A stretch of DNA of 64,000 bases from Stenotrophomonas aracearum. GTDB taxonomy: Bacteria > Pseudomonadota > Gammaproteobacteria > Xanthomonadales > Xanthomonadaceae. Where the stretch lies: positions 1 through 64,000 of the forward strand of contig NZ_CP115543.1 of assembly GCF_031834615.1 (NCBI RefSeq), read 5' to 3'. A program made the translations under genes and the position numbers. Positions within the stretch are counted from its first letter, which is position 1. Every line of letters begins with the position of its first letter. Positions 27,731-40,521 of this stretch are shown one piece after another. The notes below the pieces were generated by a model. The model did no database searches and was not told the origin of the DNA. It saw only the letters and a program-made list of their open reading frames with translations.

Positions 27731-29447
27731 GGGTAAAGGCCCAGAGTTGGTCTACTACTGCCTTGAAGCTAGCGTCCGCGTTTGCGTAGCCCCGAGAGAC
27801 GATATCCAGGACGATTGACTGGTAAGTCGTAAGCGACTTGAACCAGCTATTCTTTTTGATACGGGAGACTTCGCCAAGCAGTACGCGAATATCAGGCGGA
27901 TAGGGTGAATTCGGCCTCAGCGCTTCGATGGACGCCAAAGTTGTTAGACCGTTCGATTTGGCAACCAGCTGTTGGTTCATAAGATCTTCGCCAACACGCT
28001 CTTTAGCCTTCAGGAGCAGGGCATCAATCGATGTGTCAGGAAGGCAGAGGAACAGCTCGTCCTCCAACGTCATTCCTGCCCGCCAAGTCACGAGGCTGCC
28101 GCCTGATTGAAGATATGCTTCTGCAACACCTGGAGCGGCAGGTTTGTCAGCGTCTATGAAGACGAGGACTCGGTAACCCAGATCCATAAGCGCAGTCGCT
28201 CGGGCAAAAGCGTTGTCCGGAGTGCCTCCGCCTGCATTGACGTATGCACCACCTAAAGCCAAGAAAGAGGATTCTTTGCTGGCTACCCCCCATAGATCGA
28301 GGCCACGCACAAACCCTACCTCGCTTGCTCCCTCGCACACAATCACAGACTTCGCCAGAAAGGCCTCCGGGTCAGTGCGCAGCGTGCTTTGAATCTCGTC
28401 GGTCGAGCCAGCGGAAATGACGACATGGCCAGCCGGTCGTGGCCGAACTACAAGCAGCTGCTCACCTGAAAGCTCACGAAGTGCCACAGGGGAGTGTGTT
28501 GTGAGAAACGCTTGGAGAGGCGGCGGCGTCTCCTTGGCTCCCAAGGAATCCAGCAGCCGCATGAGCCGATGGGGCTCTAACCCATATTCCACCTCATCCA
28601 CCAAGGCAATCGGCGCTGACTCCGCCGCGGCCCGTTGAAGTCCCGTCACCAAGAGTCGAGAAGAACCCGTACCAAGGGACCGAAGGGGGATGCCTGCCTC
28701 GCTGTGAAGCGCGATGGCGCCTTCGCCGATGGAGACGGAGTGCGAGTCGAGTAAGGCCTGCGGCATCGATCCGACGTCAACTCCAAGGCTCTGGGCAGTT
28801 GTCCGGACGATTCCGAGTGTCTGACTCAGGTGGGGCGATGCTTGAGCGCCAAAGTTGGCGCGCGCCTGACGCGCTGCTAGAGCGAGCTGGGCTCCCAATT
28901 CTGCGCGCTCGTCTGTTAGCCGGTTGAGCACCGACCCGCGGCTCCAAGATAAGTTGGAGCTTGTAAAGCTGCCGATGCGTGCCGGAGCTAACACGATGCG
29001 TTCTTTCCAAGGCAGGCTTCGTTCCAAGCCTTGTTGAAGCGACCTATCGGAGATCAGCGTCCAGCTGGGCTCAAGGTCCGCCCCGACTTGAAGCAGCAGC
29101 GTAAGCACTGTCTCCAACCCCGCGGCGGGTTCGTCTTCTAGGGTGTCAAATACCGAATCGAATCCTCGCAAGAAGTCGCCATAGACATCAATGTCCATCA
29201 GCGATGCCGGCAGTTCCCCGAATGTCACGGCAATACGAATGGGCTCTGAGACATCGAGGTCAAAAAAGTCCATGTCGCCGAAGGAAATGCTTCGTCGAGC
29301 ACCCAAGCACAGGTCGATGGCATCGAGGATGGTGGACTTGCCACTATCGCCAGGACCGATCAAACAGTTGATGCCCGGGGCGGGCGACCAGTCGAGCGCC
29401 TTGATGGATCGAAAGTTCCGAATGGCCAAATGGCGAATTCGAGGCAT
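27720..29447 (-). CDS. gajA: Gabija anti-phage protein GajA (OLD-family ATPase-TOPRIM nuclease)
   Basis: A 575-residue OLD-family nuclease, very close to the 578 residues I recall for the founding GajA. The N-terminal SMC/ABC-type ATPase has Walker A GPGDSGKST at residues 31-39 and a distal ATPase signature near VDEVEYGLEPHRL with the switch His in TTHSP. The C-terminal TOPRIM domain shows VIVCEGASEVGF and VLVFIDADKP. GajA nicks DNA, and its activity is held down by high NTP levels. I chose ATG 29447 (MPRIRHLAIRNFRS); the longer frame adds a leader without similarity. It is upstream of and coupled to gajB. Confidence 0.9.
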   Translation of the reverse strand: MPRIRHLAIRNFRSIKALDWSPAPGINCLIGPGDSGKSTILDAIDLCLGARRSISFGDMDFFDLDVSEPIRIAVTFGELPASLMDIDVYGDFLRGFDSVFDTLEDEPAAGLETVLTLLLQVGADLEPSWTLISDRSLQQGLERSLPWKERIVLAPARIGSFTSSNLSWSRGSVLNRLTDERAELGAQLALAARQARANFGAQASPHLSQTLGIVRTTAQSLGVDVGSMPQALLDSHSVSIGEGAIALHSEAGIPLRSLGTGSSRLLVTGLQRAAAESAPIALVDEVEYGLEPHRLMRLLDSLGAKETPPPLQAFLTTHSPVALRELSGEQLLVVRPRPAGHVVISAGSTDEIQSTLRTDPEAFLAKSVIVCEGASEVGFVRGLDLWGVASKESSFLALGGAYVNAGGGTPDNAFARATALMDLGYRVLVFIDADKPAAPGVAEAYLQSGGSLVTWRAGMTLEDELFLCLPDTSIDALLLKAKERVGEDLMNQQLVAKSNGLTTLASIEALRPNSPYPPDIRVLLGEVSRIKKNSWFKSLTTYQSIVLDIVSRGYANADASFKAVVDQLWAFTRAA

Positions 29448-29798
29448 GGGGCGTCCTGTAAGAGGCTTGGTCAACGGTCCGTGTAGGACGCAGACTGACA
29501 CCAACTCCTACTACGCCCCTGAGGCAATCCTAGCCCTAAAGCGTTCTGCCAGTCATTGGCTCATTGGTGGAACTTGGCGCCACGCCGAGCTGCTTCGCGA
29601 ACTTCCCTAACCTGTAACGCGGCAACACTGAGAGAGCGGTTCCAGGTCGCTTCTTCCGTGGTCACCTGCCCGCTTGCAGGCGACGGAGGTCCGTTCATCG
29701 CCAACAGCGGACTTCCCTGAGCGAAGGAAATTGGTTCGCGAAGCTGAATAGGCTTAAGCTGGTGTCCGCCCGGCGCGCGGCGGTGCTAGGATTCGGCC
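29448..29798. other. Non-coding gap between gajA and the small lipoprotein gene
   Basis: About 350 bases with no supported gene. It must hold the gajA promoter (minus strand) and the promoter of the gene at 29799 (plus strand). GC rises across this gap, marking a change from the low-GC defence segment to the high-GC metal-resistance segment, so it may be an old cargo junction. Confidence 0.5.
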
Positions 29799-30098
29799 AT
29801 GGACATCGGTCGGACAACCTTAACCGTCGGCGTCGCCATAGTCGCGGTTTCTTGCGGCGGGTCCCAGGGGCGCTGGACTGCCTTTGTCTATCCGCCCGGC
29901 GCGTCCACTCAGGAAGTCCGTCACGCTGTTTATGGCGATTACGACACCTTCGAGCATTGCCAGGCGGCTGCAATAGCCGCCCTGAGAAATAGCCCTCCAC
30001 TGCCAGGGGCGCAGGAAGTGGGATCTTACGAATGTGGGCGCGCGTGTCGATATGACGTCGACATGGACTTGTACGTCTGCGACCAAACTCGCAAGTAG
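29799..30098 (+). CDS. Small predicted lipoprotein, unknown function
   Basis: A 99-residue protein with a hydrophobic N-terminus ending in a lipobox-like VAVSC (Cys 19), suggesting a lipoprotein, and four further cysteines (HCQAA, YECGRACRY, YVCDQ) that may form disulfides in the periplasm. The central GRWTAFVYPPG and FEHCQAAAIAAL look like a conserved small domain, but I cannot name it. It is convergent with the MFS transporter gene, 35 bp apart. It could belong to the metal cluster or be an independent gene. Confidence 0.6.
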   Translation: MDIGRTTLTVGVAIVAVSCGGSQGRWTAFVYPPGASTQEVRHAVYGDYDTFEHCQAAAIAALRNSPPLPGAQEVGSYECGRACRYDVDMDLYVCDQTRK

Positions 30099-30133
30099 GT
30101 AGCTCCGTGCTCGCCGCCCGCCTGGCGCCTTGG

Positions 30134-31468
30134 TCAGCCTGGCCAGCGTGTGTGAAGTTGATCGATGACAAACCGGTGACGGTGCGTGCCATCCACGTCT
30201 CGGTGTGCCAAGAGGTGCGGGTCGTCCTCAGCAAGATGTTCGTGCTTATGCGCTATCTCCTCTGGATCGTGCGCCGGCCATCTGCGCCACGCGGCGACCA
30301 AACCGAGTGTGGCCAGAATCCCCAAGGCGGCCAAGGCAACATGCAAGCCGTAGCGCGCACCAACCCACCCGGCGAGTGGATAGGCGATCAACCAGCAAAC
30401 ATGCGATAGGGAAAATTGGGCAGCGAAGAGGAATGGTAGATCGGCGGACTCAGCCGAACGCCGCAGCAGCCGCCCGCCGGGGGTAACCAAGCCGGCATAC
30501 GCCATGCCCAGCAGCGTCCAGGCCGGAATGACCGCCGTCCACCCGGGATGTCCCTTCAGGGCAAACCAGACGCCAAGGAAGGTAACCAGGACAACTGACA
30601 TGAACAGTCCTGCAGCCAACATTACTGTCCGGTCCGAAATGCGGTCGAGAACCTTCGGAAGAAGAAGTGCGACCAGCATGGACCCGCCTCCGAAGGCCGC
30701 CAGCGCCCATGCAACCTGCTCCTCCGCCCCGCCCAGAACGGTGCGGACCATAACCACCGTATTGACGAACACCATCGCGCCGCCGGCTGCGGCGCAGAGG
30801 TTCAACGCGAGCAGGCCCTGCAATCGCGGTGTGCGGAGGTAGATTCGCATTCCACGGATGGCTCGGGCATAGGGACCGTCCTTGGAAGAGACCGCAGCGA
30901 GGGCCGGGAAGGTGGTGGACGCGACGAGCAGCGCCGAGAGGATGAAACCTACCGAGGTACCAGCGAACAGCCCGTGGAAGCTAATGATCGTCAGCAGTGC
31001 GGCAGCAAGCGCCGGGCTCAGCAGGCTTTCAAGGTCATATGCCAATCGGGAAAGTGAGAGCGCACGGGTGTAATCACGCTCTTCTTGAAGAATTTCGGGG
31101 ATGGTGGATTGAAACAGCGGCGTGAAACATGCCGATGCCGACTGCAGCACAGCGATGAGGACATACACCTGCCAGATCTCGGTGACGAAGGGCAGGCAGA
31201 CCGCCACAACCGCACGAACCAGATCGAGTGCGATCAGCACCCGCTTGCGCAGCCGTGCAGGGACCAACGCTCCTGAAACGGGCGCCAAGGTCACGTACAC
31301 GACCATCTTGATCGCCAGCGCGGTGCCCAACACCGCTCCGGCCTGGCTGCCAGCGAGGTCGTAGGCCAGGAGGGCAAGGGCGACAGTCGCCAAGCCGGTT
31401 CCGACCAGGGCGACTATCTGGGCACCAAACAGGCGCCGAAACGCCGGGTGACTCAGTACTTCGAGCAT
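30134..31468 (-). CDS. MFS exporter with histidine-rich C-terminus (NreB-like)
   Basis: A 444-residue, 12-segment major facilitator protein. The last roughly 45 residues are cytosolic and contain nine histidines (IAHKHEHLAEDDPHLLAHRD, then THRHRF), a likely metal-binding tail. Histidine-rich tails are known from NreB nickel exporters. The start at ATG 31468 (MLEVLSHPAFRRLFGAQIVA) was chosen over an unlikely 12-residue extension. It is the last gene of the minus-strand metal cluster (czcI-like, czcCBA, hupE-like, anchor protein, small exported protein). The nickel or cobalt assignment is inference from the tail and neighbours. Confidence 0.78.
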   Translation of the reverse strand: MLEVLSHPAFRRLFGAQIVALVGTGLATVALALLAYDLAGSQAGAVLGTALAIKMVVYVTLAPVSGALVPARLRKRVLIALDLVRAVVAVCLPFVTEIWQVYVLIAVLQSASACFTPLFQSTIPEILQEERDYTRALSLSRLAYDLESLLSPALAAALLTIISFHGLFAGTSVGFILSALLVASTTFPALAAVSSKDGPYARAIRGMRIYLRTPRLQGLLALNLCAAAGGAMVFVNTVVMVRTVLGGAEEQVAWALAAFGGGSMLVALLLPKVLDRISDRTVMLAAGLFMSVVLVTFLGVWFALKGHPGWTAVIPAWTLLGMAYAGLVTPGGRLLRRSAESADLPFLFAAQFSLSHVCWLIAYPLAGWVGARYGLHVALAALGILATLGLVAAWRRWPAHDPEEIAHKHEHLAEDDPHLLAHRDVDGTHRHRFVIDQLHTRWPG

Positions 31469-31633
31469 GGGATTGTCCTGGTAGCAACGTTCTGACGGCA
31501 CCAACCCGTGTGCGCCCTTTTGCCCGGATTCAGGGCAGAGGCGGCAGACAGGCGGAGTGTACGCCCACCACTGTTCGGGTCGAGGTGACGACCCCGCCGG
31601 AATGGCAGGGTCGTTGGCTAAATCCGAGTGGAT

Positions 31634-31873
31634 TTACTTCTTCTTCGGAGCTGCCTGTGCGTCGCAACGTTCCTTCAGCGCCTTGGTCTGGGCATCCTTG
31701 AGGTCCACCTTGTACTTCGAACGGTCGGCAAGCTGTTCGCAAGTCGTCGGCTTGGCCTTGGGAGCAGCCGGGGGAGCCGGATCGGCATGGAGGGCAGGAT
31801 CATGAGCGGATGCCGTGGTGAAAAGGGACATGCTGAAAAGCAGGCCGGCAATTACTGCGCTATGAGTTTTCAT
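31634..31873 (-). CDS. Small exported protein of the metal cluster
   Basis: A 79-residue protein with a signal peptide (about 1-23, cut near TASA), a His/Pro/Lys-rich linker (HDPALHADPAPPAAPKAK) and a helical tail with two cysteines (TTCEQLADR, ERCDAQ). A clear GAGGAGA RBS precedes the ATG. Similar small periplasmic proteins accompany czc-type clusters, but no function is known to me. It lies between the anchor protein and the MFS exporter, on the same strand. Confidence 0.7.
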   Translation of the reverse strand: MKTHSAVIAGLLFSMSLFTTASAHDPALHADPAPPAAPKAKPTTCEQLADRSKYKVDLKDAQTKALKERCDAQAAPKKK

Positions 31874-31912
31874 GTTGTTTCTCCTCGGGTTGGGTCGGCG
31901 AAGTGCCGGGTG

Positions 31913-32551
31913 TTACGGCTGATAGATGTCGGCTTGGTAGCCCACAAGTTCGATGCTCACGGTCACCGGCGTGTCGCTTCGGTTCTGCCAGTACCACCCA
32001 TGAGTTCCTTCAAATGGCGCGACGAAGGTGCCGTGCGCCTCCCGCTGCGCAGCTTCGACGGCGTAGCTGGTCCATGCACCCTTCACGTCGGGCCGCTCAC
32101 CATGCATATCGACTGCTACATCACCGGTCGCCTTCCAGCTGAACAGCATTCCCGCGCCAGCAGCCATGTGGGATTTGACCTCTTTGCCTTTCCCCGGCTC
32201 CAGCGTGATCGTCATCGCGTCCTGGCGAAGCTCACCGTTGGTGAGCGATACCGCGGCTGGATCAAGCGATTGCCCCTTGTTCGCCCCGAACGCAGCCGCA
32301 GCCTTTTCCGCCAAGGTGGTCGCTGCGTCCGATGCTGTCGAGGACGTCGGCGTAGCCGGGTCTGCGGCGGTGCTTCCGCCGTCTGCCAGGGCAGTCAGGC
32401 CCAGCGCTCGGCCGATCCCGGTGGGATCAATGCCGTACTCCGCCGGCAGAACGGCCGTAACGAGAAGCGCGCCGGCAATGGCGGCAGCGACAAGGGTCGA
32501 CTTCAGCAGGCGGCCAGTCGTGGGAAGTGGTTGATTGATAGTGATTGACAT
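31913..32551 (-). CDS. Single-pass membrane anchor protein of the metal cluster
   Basis: A 212-residue protein with a short cytosolic start, one membrane segment (about 18-40) and a large periplasmic part. The C-terminal half (about 100-212) looks like a beta-rich domain with GMLFSWKATGDVAVDMHGE and GTHGWYWQNRSDTPVTVSIE, where conserved His and Trp may contact metal. Proteins annotated as transmembrane anchor protein occur beside HupE-type permeases and czcCBA in other proteobacteria. The gap to the hupE-like gene is 19 bp, so they are probably one operon. Biochemical role unknown. Confidence 0.72.
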   Translation of the reverse strand: MSITINQPLPTTGRLLKSTLVAAAIAGALLVTAVLPAEYGIDPTGIGRALGLTALADGGSTAADPATPTSSTASDAATTLAEKAAAAFGANKGQSLDPAAVSLTNGELRQDAMTITLEPGKGKEVKSHMAAGAGMLFSWKATGDVAVDMHGERPDVKGAWTSYAVEAAQREAHGTFVAPFEGTHGWYWQNRSDTPVTVSIELVGYQADIYQP

Positions 32552-32570
32552 GATGGGTCTCGGTCAGAAA

Positions 32571-36445
<3,875 letters not shown>

Positions 36446-37681
36446 TTAGTGGTCGTGGCTTGCGCCGGACTTTTCGATGTCGGCACGAATCAGGTAGCTC
36501 TGCTCGGAAACGTACCGGGTTCCCGGCTTAAGCCCTTTCAGTACCTCCACGCGATCGCCATCGCGCCTACCCAGTTCAAGCATCCGCACCTCATAGCTGT
36601 TGCCCACTTGGGCGAATACCACGGTGAAGTCCCGAAAACGCTGCAGGCCCGATTCCTTTACTGTTAATGGAACCTCCGTTTCCGCGATGACGACTTCGGC
36701 GGATACGGCCATTCCTGGTCGCCACCTGCCCTCGCTGTTGGTAAGGGCCACACGTGCCACCACGGTCTGGCCAGCGCTGGCCAACGGAAGGATGCCCTGC
36801 AGCTTTCCCGTTGCTTCCAAACCGCCTGTTGCCGAGCGAATGGTCACCATCTGGCCTGGCGACAGTCGCTCGGCATCGCTTCCCAGCGCACGCAGGTCCA
36901 CCCAGACCTCCGAAAGGTCGGCAATTTCAAACAGCGTGTTGTCGGCAGCGACATCGCCTACCGACGTGCTGCGCGCGAGTACGACTCCACTGAAAGGTGC
37001 CGTGACGGAGTAGGTCCGCATGCTGTCATTGCCCTCGACTGTGGCCAACGTCTGACCAGCCGAGACGCGTTGTCCCATCTCGACCGCCACACTGCGGACC
37101 ACGCCAGGGAAGCGTGCCTTGACCGCAGCAAATCGGCCGGTGTCGACCGCGACGTTGCCCATGAGGGAAACGGTGTCCCGGATGGTCCCCGGTTCGGCGG
37201 ACTCGACCACGACACCTGCGTCGGCAGCGGCTTTCGGATCTATCGTGGTGCGCCCTTCATAGGAGGCGTAAGACCAGGCGTAGTTCTTTCCACCCACCAC
37301 CGCATCGGCTTTGACATCAAAGGAATGCGGCTCGACCACCTCCCCGCTGCCGACCAGGTAGTCCTTCTCTGGAATAAAGCTGAAGTTGTTGACTTCGCCG
37401 TCCAGACGCTTGAGTTGTATCGTCGCTTTGACTTCTCCAGGTGCCAGCGGTTTGTCGTTGCGATAGGCATACAGCCGGAAATGAGGCGGGGTATTGGTTT
37501 CGTAAACAGTTACTTCAAGGGCGAAGTCGCCGTCGCGAAGCATGCGACCGCGATGCGGCCCTCGCTCATAGTCGCCTGCGGTCGCAGCAGTGTCCTCTGG
37601 CTTTGCTCGTTGCGACGATTCGTTGCCACCGCACGCAGCCAGGGCAATTGGAAGCAGGATCAGGAATACGTATCGGTTCAT
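36446..37681 (-). CDS. czcB: CzcB-type periplasmic adaptor of the metal efflux pump
   Basis: Membrane-fusion protein linking the RND pump to the outer-membrane channel. The 411-residue product is a predicted lipoprotein (signal ending LAACGG). It has an N-terminal region typical of heavy-metal adaptors (about 40-150), a split lipoyl/hairpin domain (VKARFPGVVRSVAVEMGQRV and TVTAPFSGVVLARSTSVGD-like strands) and a C-terminal beta-barrel ending in SGASHDH. ATG 37681 overlaps the stop of czcC (ATGA). The order czcC-czcB-czcA on the minus strand is the standard one. Confidence 0.9.
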   Translation of the reverse strand: MNRYVFLILLPIALAACGGNESSQRAKPEDTAATAGDYERGPHRGRMLRDGDFALEVTVYETNTPPHFRLYAYRNDKPLAPGEVKATIQLKRLDGEVNNFSFIPEKDYLVGSGEVVEPHSFDVKADAVVGGKNYAWSYASYEGRTTIDPKAAADAGVVVESAEPGTIRDTVSLMGNVAVDTGRFAAVKARFPGVVRSVAVEMGQRVSAGQTLATVEGNDSMRTYSVTAPFSGVVLARSTSVGDVAADNTLFEIADLSEVWVDLRALGSDAERLSPGQMVTIRSATGGLEATGKLQGILPLASAGQTVVARVALTNSEGRWRPGMAVSAEVVIAETEVPLTVKESGLQRFRDFTVVFAQVGNSYEVRMLELGRRDGDRVEVLKGLKPGTRYVSEQSYLIRADIEKSGASHDH

Positions 37682-38928
37682 GGGCGAATGTCCAAGGCAG
37701 AAACGGTGAGGCGGTCGGCCTCGACCAGGAGACGGAGATAGCGCGCGGCGGCTTCGACTTCCCGTTCGCGAAGATCGAAGAGCCTTTGCTGAGCCTGGCT
37801 GAGTACCAGGAAGGAGAAGCGTCCTTCCTCAAAGCCCCTGCGGCTCTGATCAAAGGCCTGCTGGGCCTTTGGCAACTGACGCTGGCGCACTGACTCCACT
37901 TCCGATTGCGCTTGCTTGAGCTGTTGGTAGATGCCAAACAGCTCCTGACGCATTTCCAGCATCTGCGCCTGGCGCCGGTATTTGAGAGAGGTGAGTTCGT
38001 AGTCCGCTTCAGCCACGGAGAAGTCCGATCGCCGACGGCTCCCCAACGGGACGGAGACGGACATCACCAGGCCGCTGTCCTTGGTGGCTTCCAGTCGGCG
38101 GATGCCGAGGCCAACGCTGACATCCGGCTTGGCGCTAGCGCGGGCGATCTCCCTCCTTGCATCTATAACTCCGGCTTGAGCGTCCAAGGCGCGCTGTTGT
38201 GGTGTCGTGGCGAGGCGCCGGCTCAGATCATCAAAATCATCCAGAGGGGGAAGGACCGCGGTATCCCCTGCAACCGAGCCGAAATCCGGACTTGGCGCCC
38301 CCCACGTGGCAGCCAGCGACATTCGCGCGCTTTCCAGAGCCTGCAATGCCTGCTCCCGCTTCAGCTCGGCATCGAGCAGGGCGATCTCGGCGGATCTCAG
38401 GTCCGAGTCGGGATTGCGGGCGGCCGCGACCCAACGGGCCACTTCACGGCGCATGGCGCTGGCCATTTTGATGCGCTCTTCGGCGTGCTCGACATGCTCC
38501 TGGGCGGCCAGCACGTCGACGAAACGCCCTGCGGCCAAAGTTGCGATAGCGATACGGGTGACGTCCGCTTCGCTTCGGGCAGCGTCCACCTCGGCGCCGC
38601 CGAGCGCTTGGCGCGCAGCCCGCTTCCCACCCAGTTCTAGAACCTTGGAGATGCGGAAGGTGGATTCGGCGGCGTCTAGGCCGCTCAGGCCGCCTGAGCC
38701 AGCCACGTTTTCAAGCTCGCCGCCCAGCACGAGCGGCGTAGGCAATGCCTCCCGGCCCGCCCGGCTTCTGACAGCTTCCAGTCGAGCGGTGTCTGCCTGG
38801 ACGCTGGGATGGGTGCCGAGGGCGCGGGCGACCACATCCTCCAAGCGCAGCACTTCAGCGGCATGGCCAGGCACGGCCACACCGTAGGCGCCGGCTATGG
38901 CGAGCGCCCACAAACTACGTAATTTCAC
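37678..38928 (-). CDS. czcC: CzcC-type outer-membrane channel of the metal efflux pump (TolC family)
   Basis: A 416-residue TolC-family channel with a signal peptide (cut near GHAAE) and two long helical repeats with heptad patterns (about 30-210 and 220-410; for example QAQMLEMRQELFGIYQQLKQ). It completes the tripartite pump with czcB and czcA downstream, joined to czcB by a 4-bp ATGA overlap. A czcI-like gene lies 90 bp upstream on the same strand and probably opens the transcript. Confidence 0.88.
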   Translation of the reverse strand: MKLRSLWALAIAGAYGVAVPGHAAEVLRLEDVVARALGTHPSVQADTARLEAVRSRAGREALPTPLVLGGELENVAGSGGLSGLDAAESTFRISKVLELGGKRAARQALGGAEVDAARSEADVTRIAIATLAAGRFVDVLAAQEHVEHAEERIKMASAMRREVARWVAAARNPDSDLRSAEIALLDAELKREQALQALESARMSLAATWGAPSPDFGSVAGDTAVLPPLDDFDDLSRRLATTPQQRALDAQAGVIDARREIARASAKPDVSVGLGIRRLEATKDSGLVMSVSVPLGSRRRSDFSVAEADYELTSLKYRRQAQMLEMRQELFGIYQQLKQAQSEVESVRQRQLPKAQQAFDQSRRGFEEGRFSFLVLSQAQQRLFDLREREVEAAARYLRLLVEADRLTVSALDIRP

Positions 38929-39018
38929 GGAAAATCTCCGACGATGGTCATGACGACGCGCTGCCGGCCAACATTGGGTGGACAGCGCGCTCAGGCCGCT
39001 ACAGCGCGGCAGGTGTCG

Positions 39019-39387
39019 TCAGACGATCGGAGGTCTGAATGGCGAGCCGCGATGACCAGAGGGCTCATCGACGGAGTGCAGGCCGGGCAGTAAAGATGCC
39101 GGCGGAACAGTTGCTAGGTTCAGATTCGAAGACACCAGCATGCCGGCAAAGCTCACATCGGCCTGGTGAAGGACGCTGTGCACGCCCGATGCATGCTTCG
39201 GATCTACGTTGTCGCCAGTTCCAGGACCGTGTGAGTGCCCGTGCTCTGCCGTTGCAGCGATGTCGTGCTCGGCAGTATGGAGCTCGCCCTGTTGGATCAC
39301 GATCGGCCGAACAACGACGCTCAACAGCATCAGCACGAAAAGGCTGAACCGGATGAGTCGACGGTGGCGGGCCGAGAAGGCGGACAT
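39019..39387 (-). CDS. CzcI-like small membrane/periplasmic protein
   Basis: About 122 residues from ATG 39387 (MSAFSARHRRLIRFSLF); a TTG at 39411 could add eight. One membrane segment (about 12-35) is followed by a periplasmic part with a His/Glu-rich stretch (HTAEHDIAATAEHGHSHGPG). In czc operons of Cupriavidus a small exported protein, CzcI, occupies the same place ahead of czcC and is thought to tune expression. Sequence similarity is too low by eye to be sure, so the name is positional inference. Confidence 0.6.
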   Translation of the reverse strand: MSAFSARHRRLIRFSLFVLMLLSVVVRPIVIQQGELHTAEHDIAATAEHGHSHGPGTGDNVDPKHASGVHSVLHQADVSFAGMLVSSNLNLATVPPASLLPGLHSVDEPSGHRGSPFRPPIV

Positions 39388-39808
39388 GAAAGGAAGAATA
39401 GAGGCAGTCAAGCTGAGTTGTCGAGAGCCCTGAGTTGGAGCCCCCCCTGATCCAGTTATGGCTTGGCGCTCGAGGGAGGGCGTCGCTTAAGCCCACTCCG
39501 ATCAGATCGCATTGCCTCAGGTATCGCCGCGCCTGCTGCCGCTTCTGGCCGATAGCGGCCGCCCAGTAAGGATGGTGCCGGCCAGAGGCTGGAACTGGGC
39601 CTCACTGCTCTCTGGAACCGCGTCCTCCAGGCTCGTTCCAACGTCGAATGGGGCCTGGCCCCTCTCTCAGGCGTTGGGCGATTCTGCGCTGCTTATGGGA
39701 TTCAGTAAGACCATATCCGTACCACTAGGCTCACCGTTGGACTTTCAGGTTAAAAGGGCGCAGCGTTCGCTTCTCGCCCAACAGGGCCATTGATTTCGGA
39801 GAGCGCAG
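39388..39808. other. Non-coding stretch between the czc cluster and the phosphatase gene
   Basis: About 420 bases with no gene I would defend. It should contain the promoter of the czc cluster (minus strand). No metal-regulator gene or classic MerR-type spaced dyad was recognised here, so the cluster's regulator may be encoded elsewhere. Confidence 0.5.
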
Positions 39809-40396
39809 GTGAGCAGAACAAGTAATTCTCATCCACTGCAGATTGCGACGCTGCCTATCGGCGTGAATGGCGGTGCGATCGGCGTTACCTTTGCACCGGG
39901 AAAATATCAGGACGTCGCAATGACGGGGTCTTGGGCCCGAGACTTGGATATCGATCTGGCGTCGATAGTCGCGTGGGGAGCACAGCATCTGATCACGTTG
40001 ATTGAGCCGTGGGAGTTCGAAGAGCTACGAATTACCTCCTTGGCAGAGCGTGCCAAAGCGCATGGCTTGATGTGGCACGGCCTACCGATTAAGGATGGTG
40101 CGGCTCCTGATGCACGGCTGCTTCTGCCATGGCAATCCACAGGACCCCAGTTCGCAGCCGAGCTCTTGTCCGGAAGCAGGATCGTGGTGCACTGCAAAGG
40201 AGGCCTAGGGCGAGCGGGGACCGTGGCGTCGATGCTTCTCATTGACACGGGCTGCGCTCCAGACGGCATCGATGCGATCGCTAAGGTGCGCTCGGTGCGC
40301 CCTGGTGCAGTGGAGACTGCGGAGCAGGAAGAATTCATCCTGAATTGGCCTGCTCGCAGAGCCTCAAGTCTGGGGGTAGTCGCAATGCCCGGCTAA
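39809..40396 (+). CDS. Dual-specificity / CDKN3-like protein phosphatase
   Basis: A 195-residue cysteine phosphatase with the P-loop HCKGGLGRAGT: nucleophile Cys129, phosphate-binding Arg135, and a general acid candidate Asp96 in LPIKDGAAP. It is a cytosolic enzyme that could act on phosphotyrosine or phosphoserine/threonine proteins. It starts with GTG at 39809, with GGAGAG five bases upstream. It is the last gene before the right island junction, 120 bp away. Similar genes are common in mobile DNA, with unknown targets. Confidence 0.82.
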   Translation: MSRTSNSHPLQIATLPIGVNGGAIGVTFAPGKYQDVAMTGSWARDLDIDLASIVAWGAQHLITLIEPWEFEELRITSLAERAKAHGLMWHGLPIKDGAAPDARLLLPWQSTGPQFAAELLSGSRIVVHCKGGLGRAGTVASMLLIDTGCAPDGIDAIAKVRSVRPGAVETAEQEEFILNWPARRASSLGVVAMPG

Positions 40397-40516
40397 CCTA
40401 CCCTTTACCGCCTTGGGCTGGAATACAAGAGGACGGAACTCCGCAGGTAGTCTGTAGGGAAGCCGCCGTAGGGGACGCAGTGCTGAACACTTTTCCTCGA
40501 ACACATATAGTGCTGT
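40397..40516. other. Right end of the island, no gene
   Basis: About 120 bases between the phosphatase stop and the radical SAM remnant. The last 40 are AT-richer (GAACACTTTTCCTCGAAC then ACATATAG). No clear inverted repeat with the left end was seen. Confidence 0.5.
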
Positions 40517-40521
40517 TGCTC
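40508..40521. other. Right island junction (attR)
   Basis: TAGTG-CTGT-TGCTC: TGCTC is where the radical SAM frame resumes (Cys-Ser), and TAGTG is island sequence. The spacer CTGT differs by one base from CGGT at the left junction. Only CGGT restores the expected Gly codon, so CTGT likely came with the island. Confidence 0.72.

Noticed and set aside
39512..39793. 93-codon plus-strand open frame between czcI-like and the phosphatase gene
   Set aside because: No RBS, no recognisable domain and low-complexity composition; treated as non-coding.
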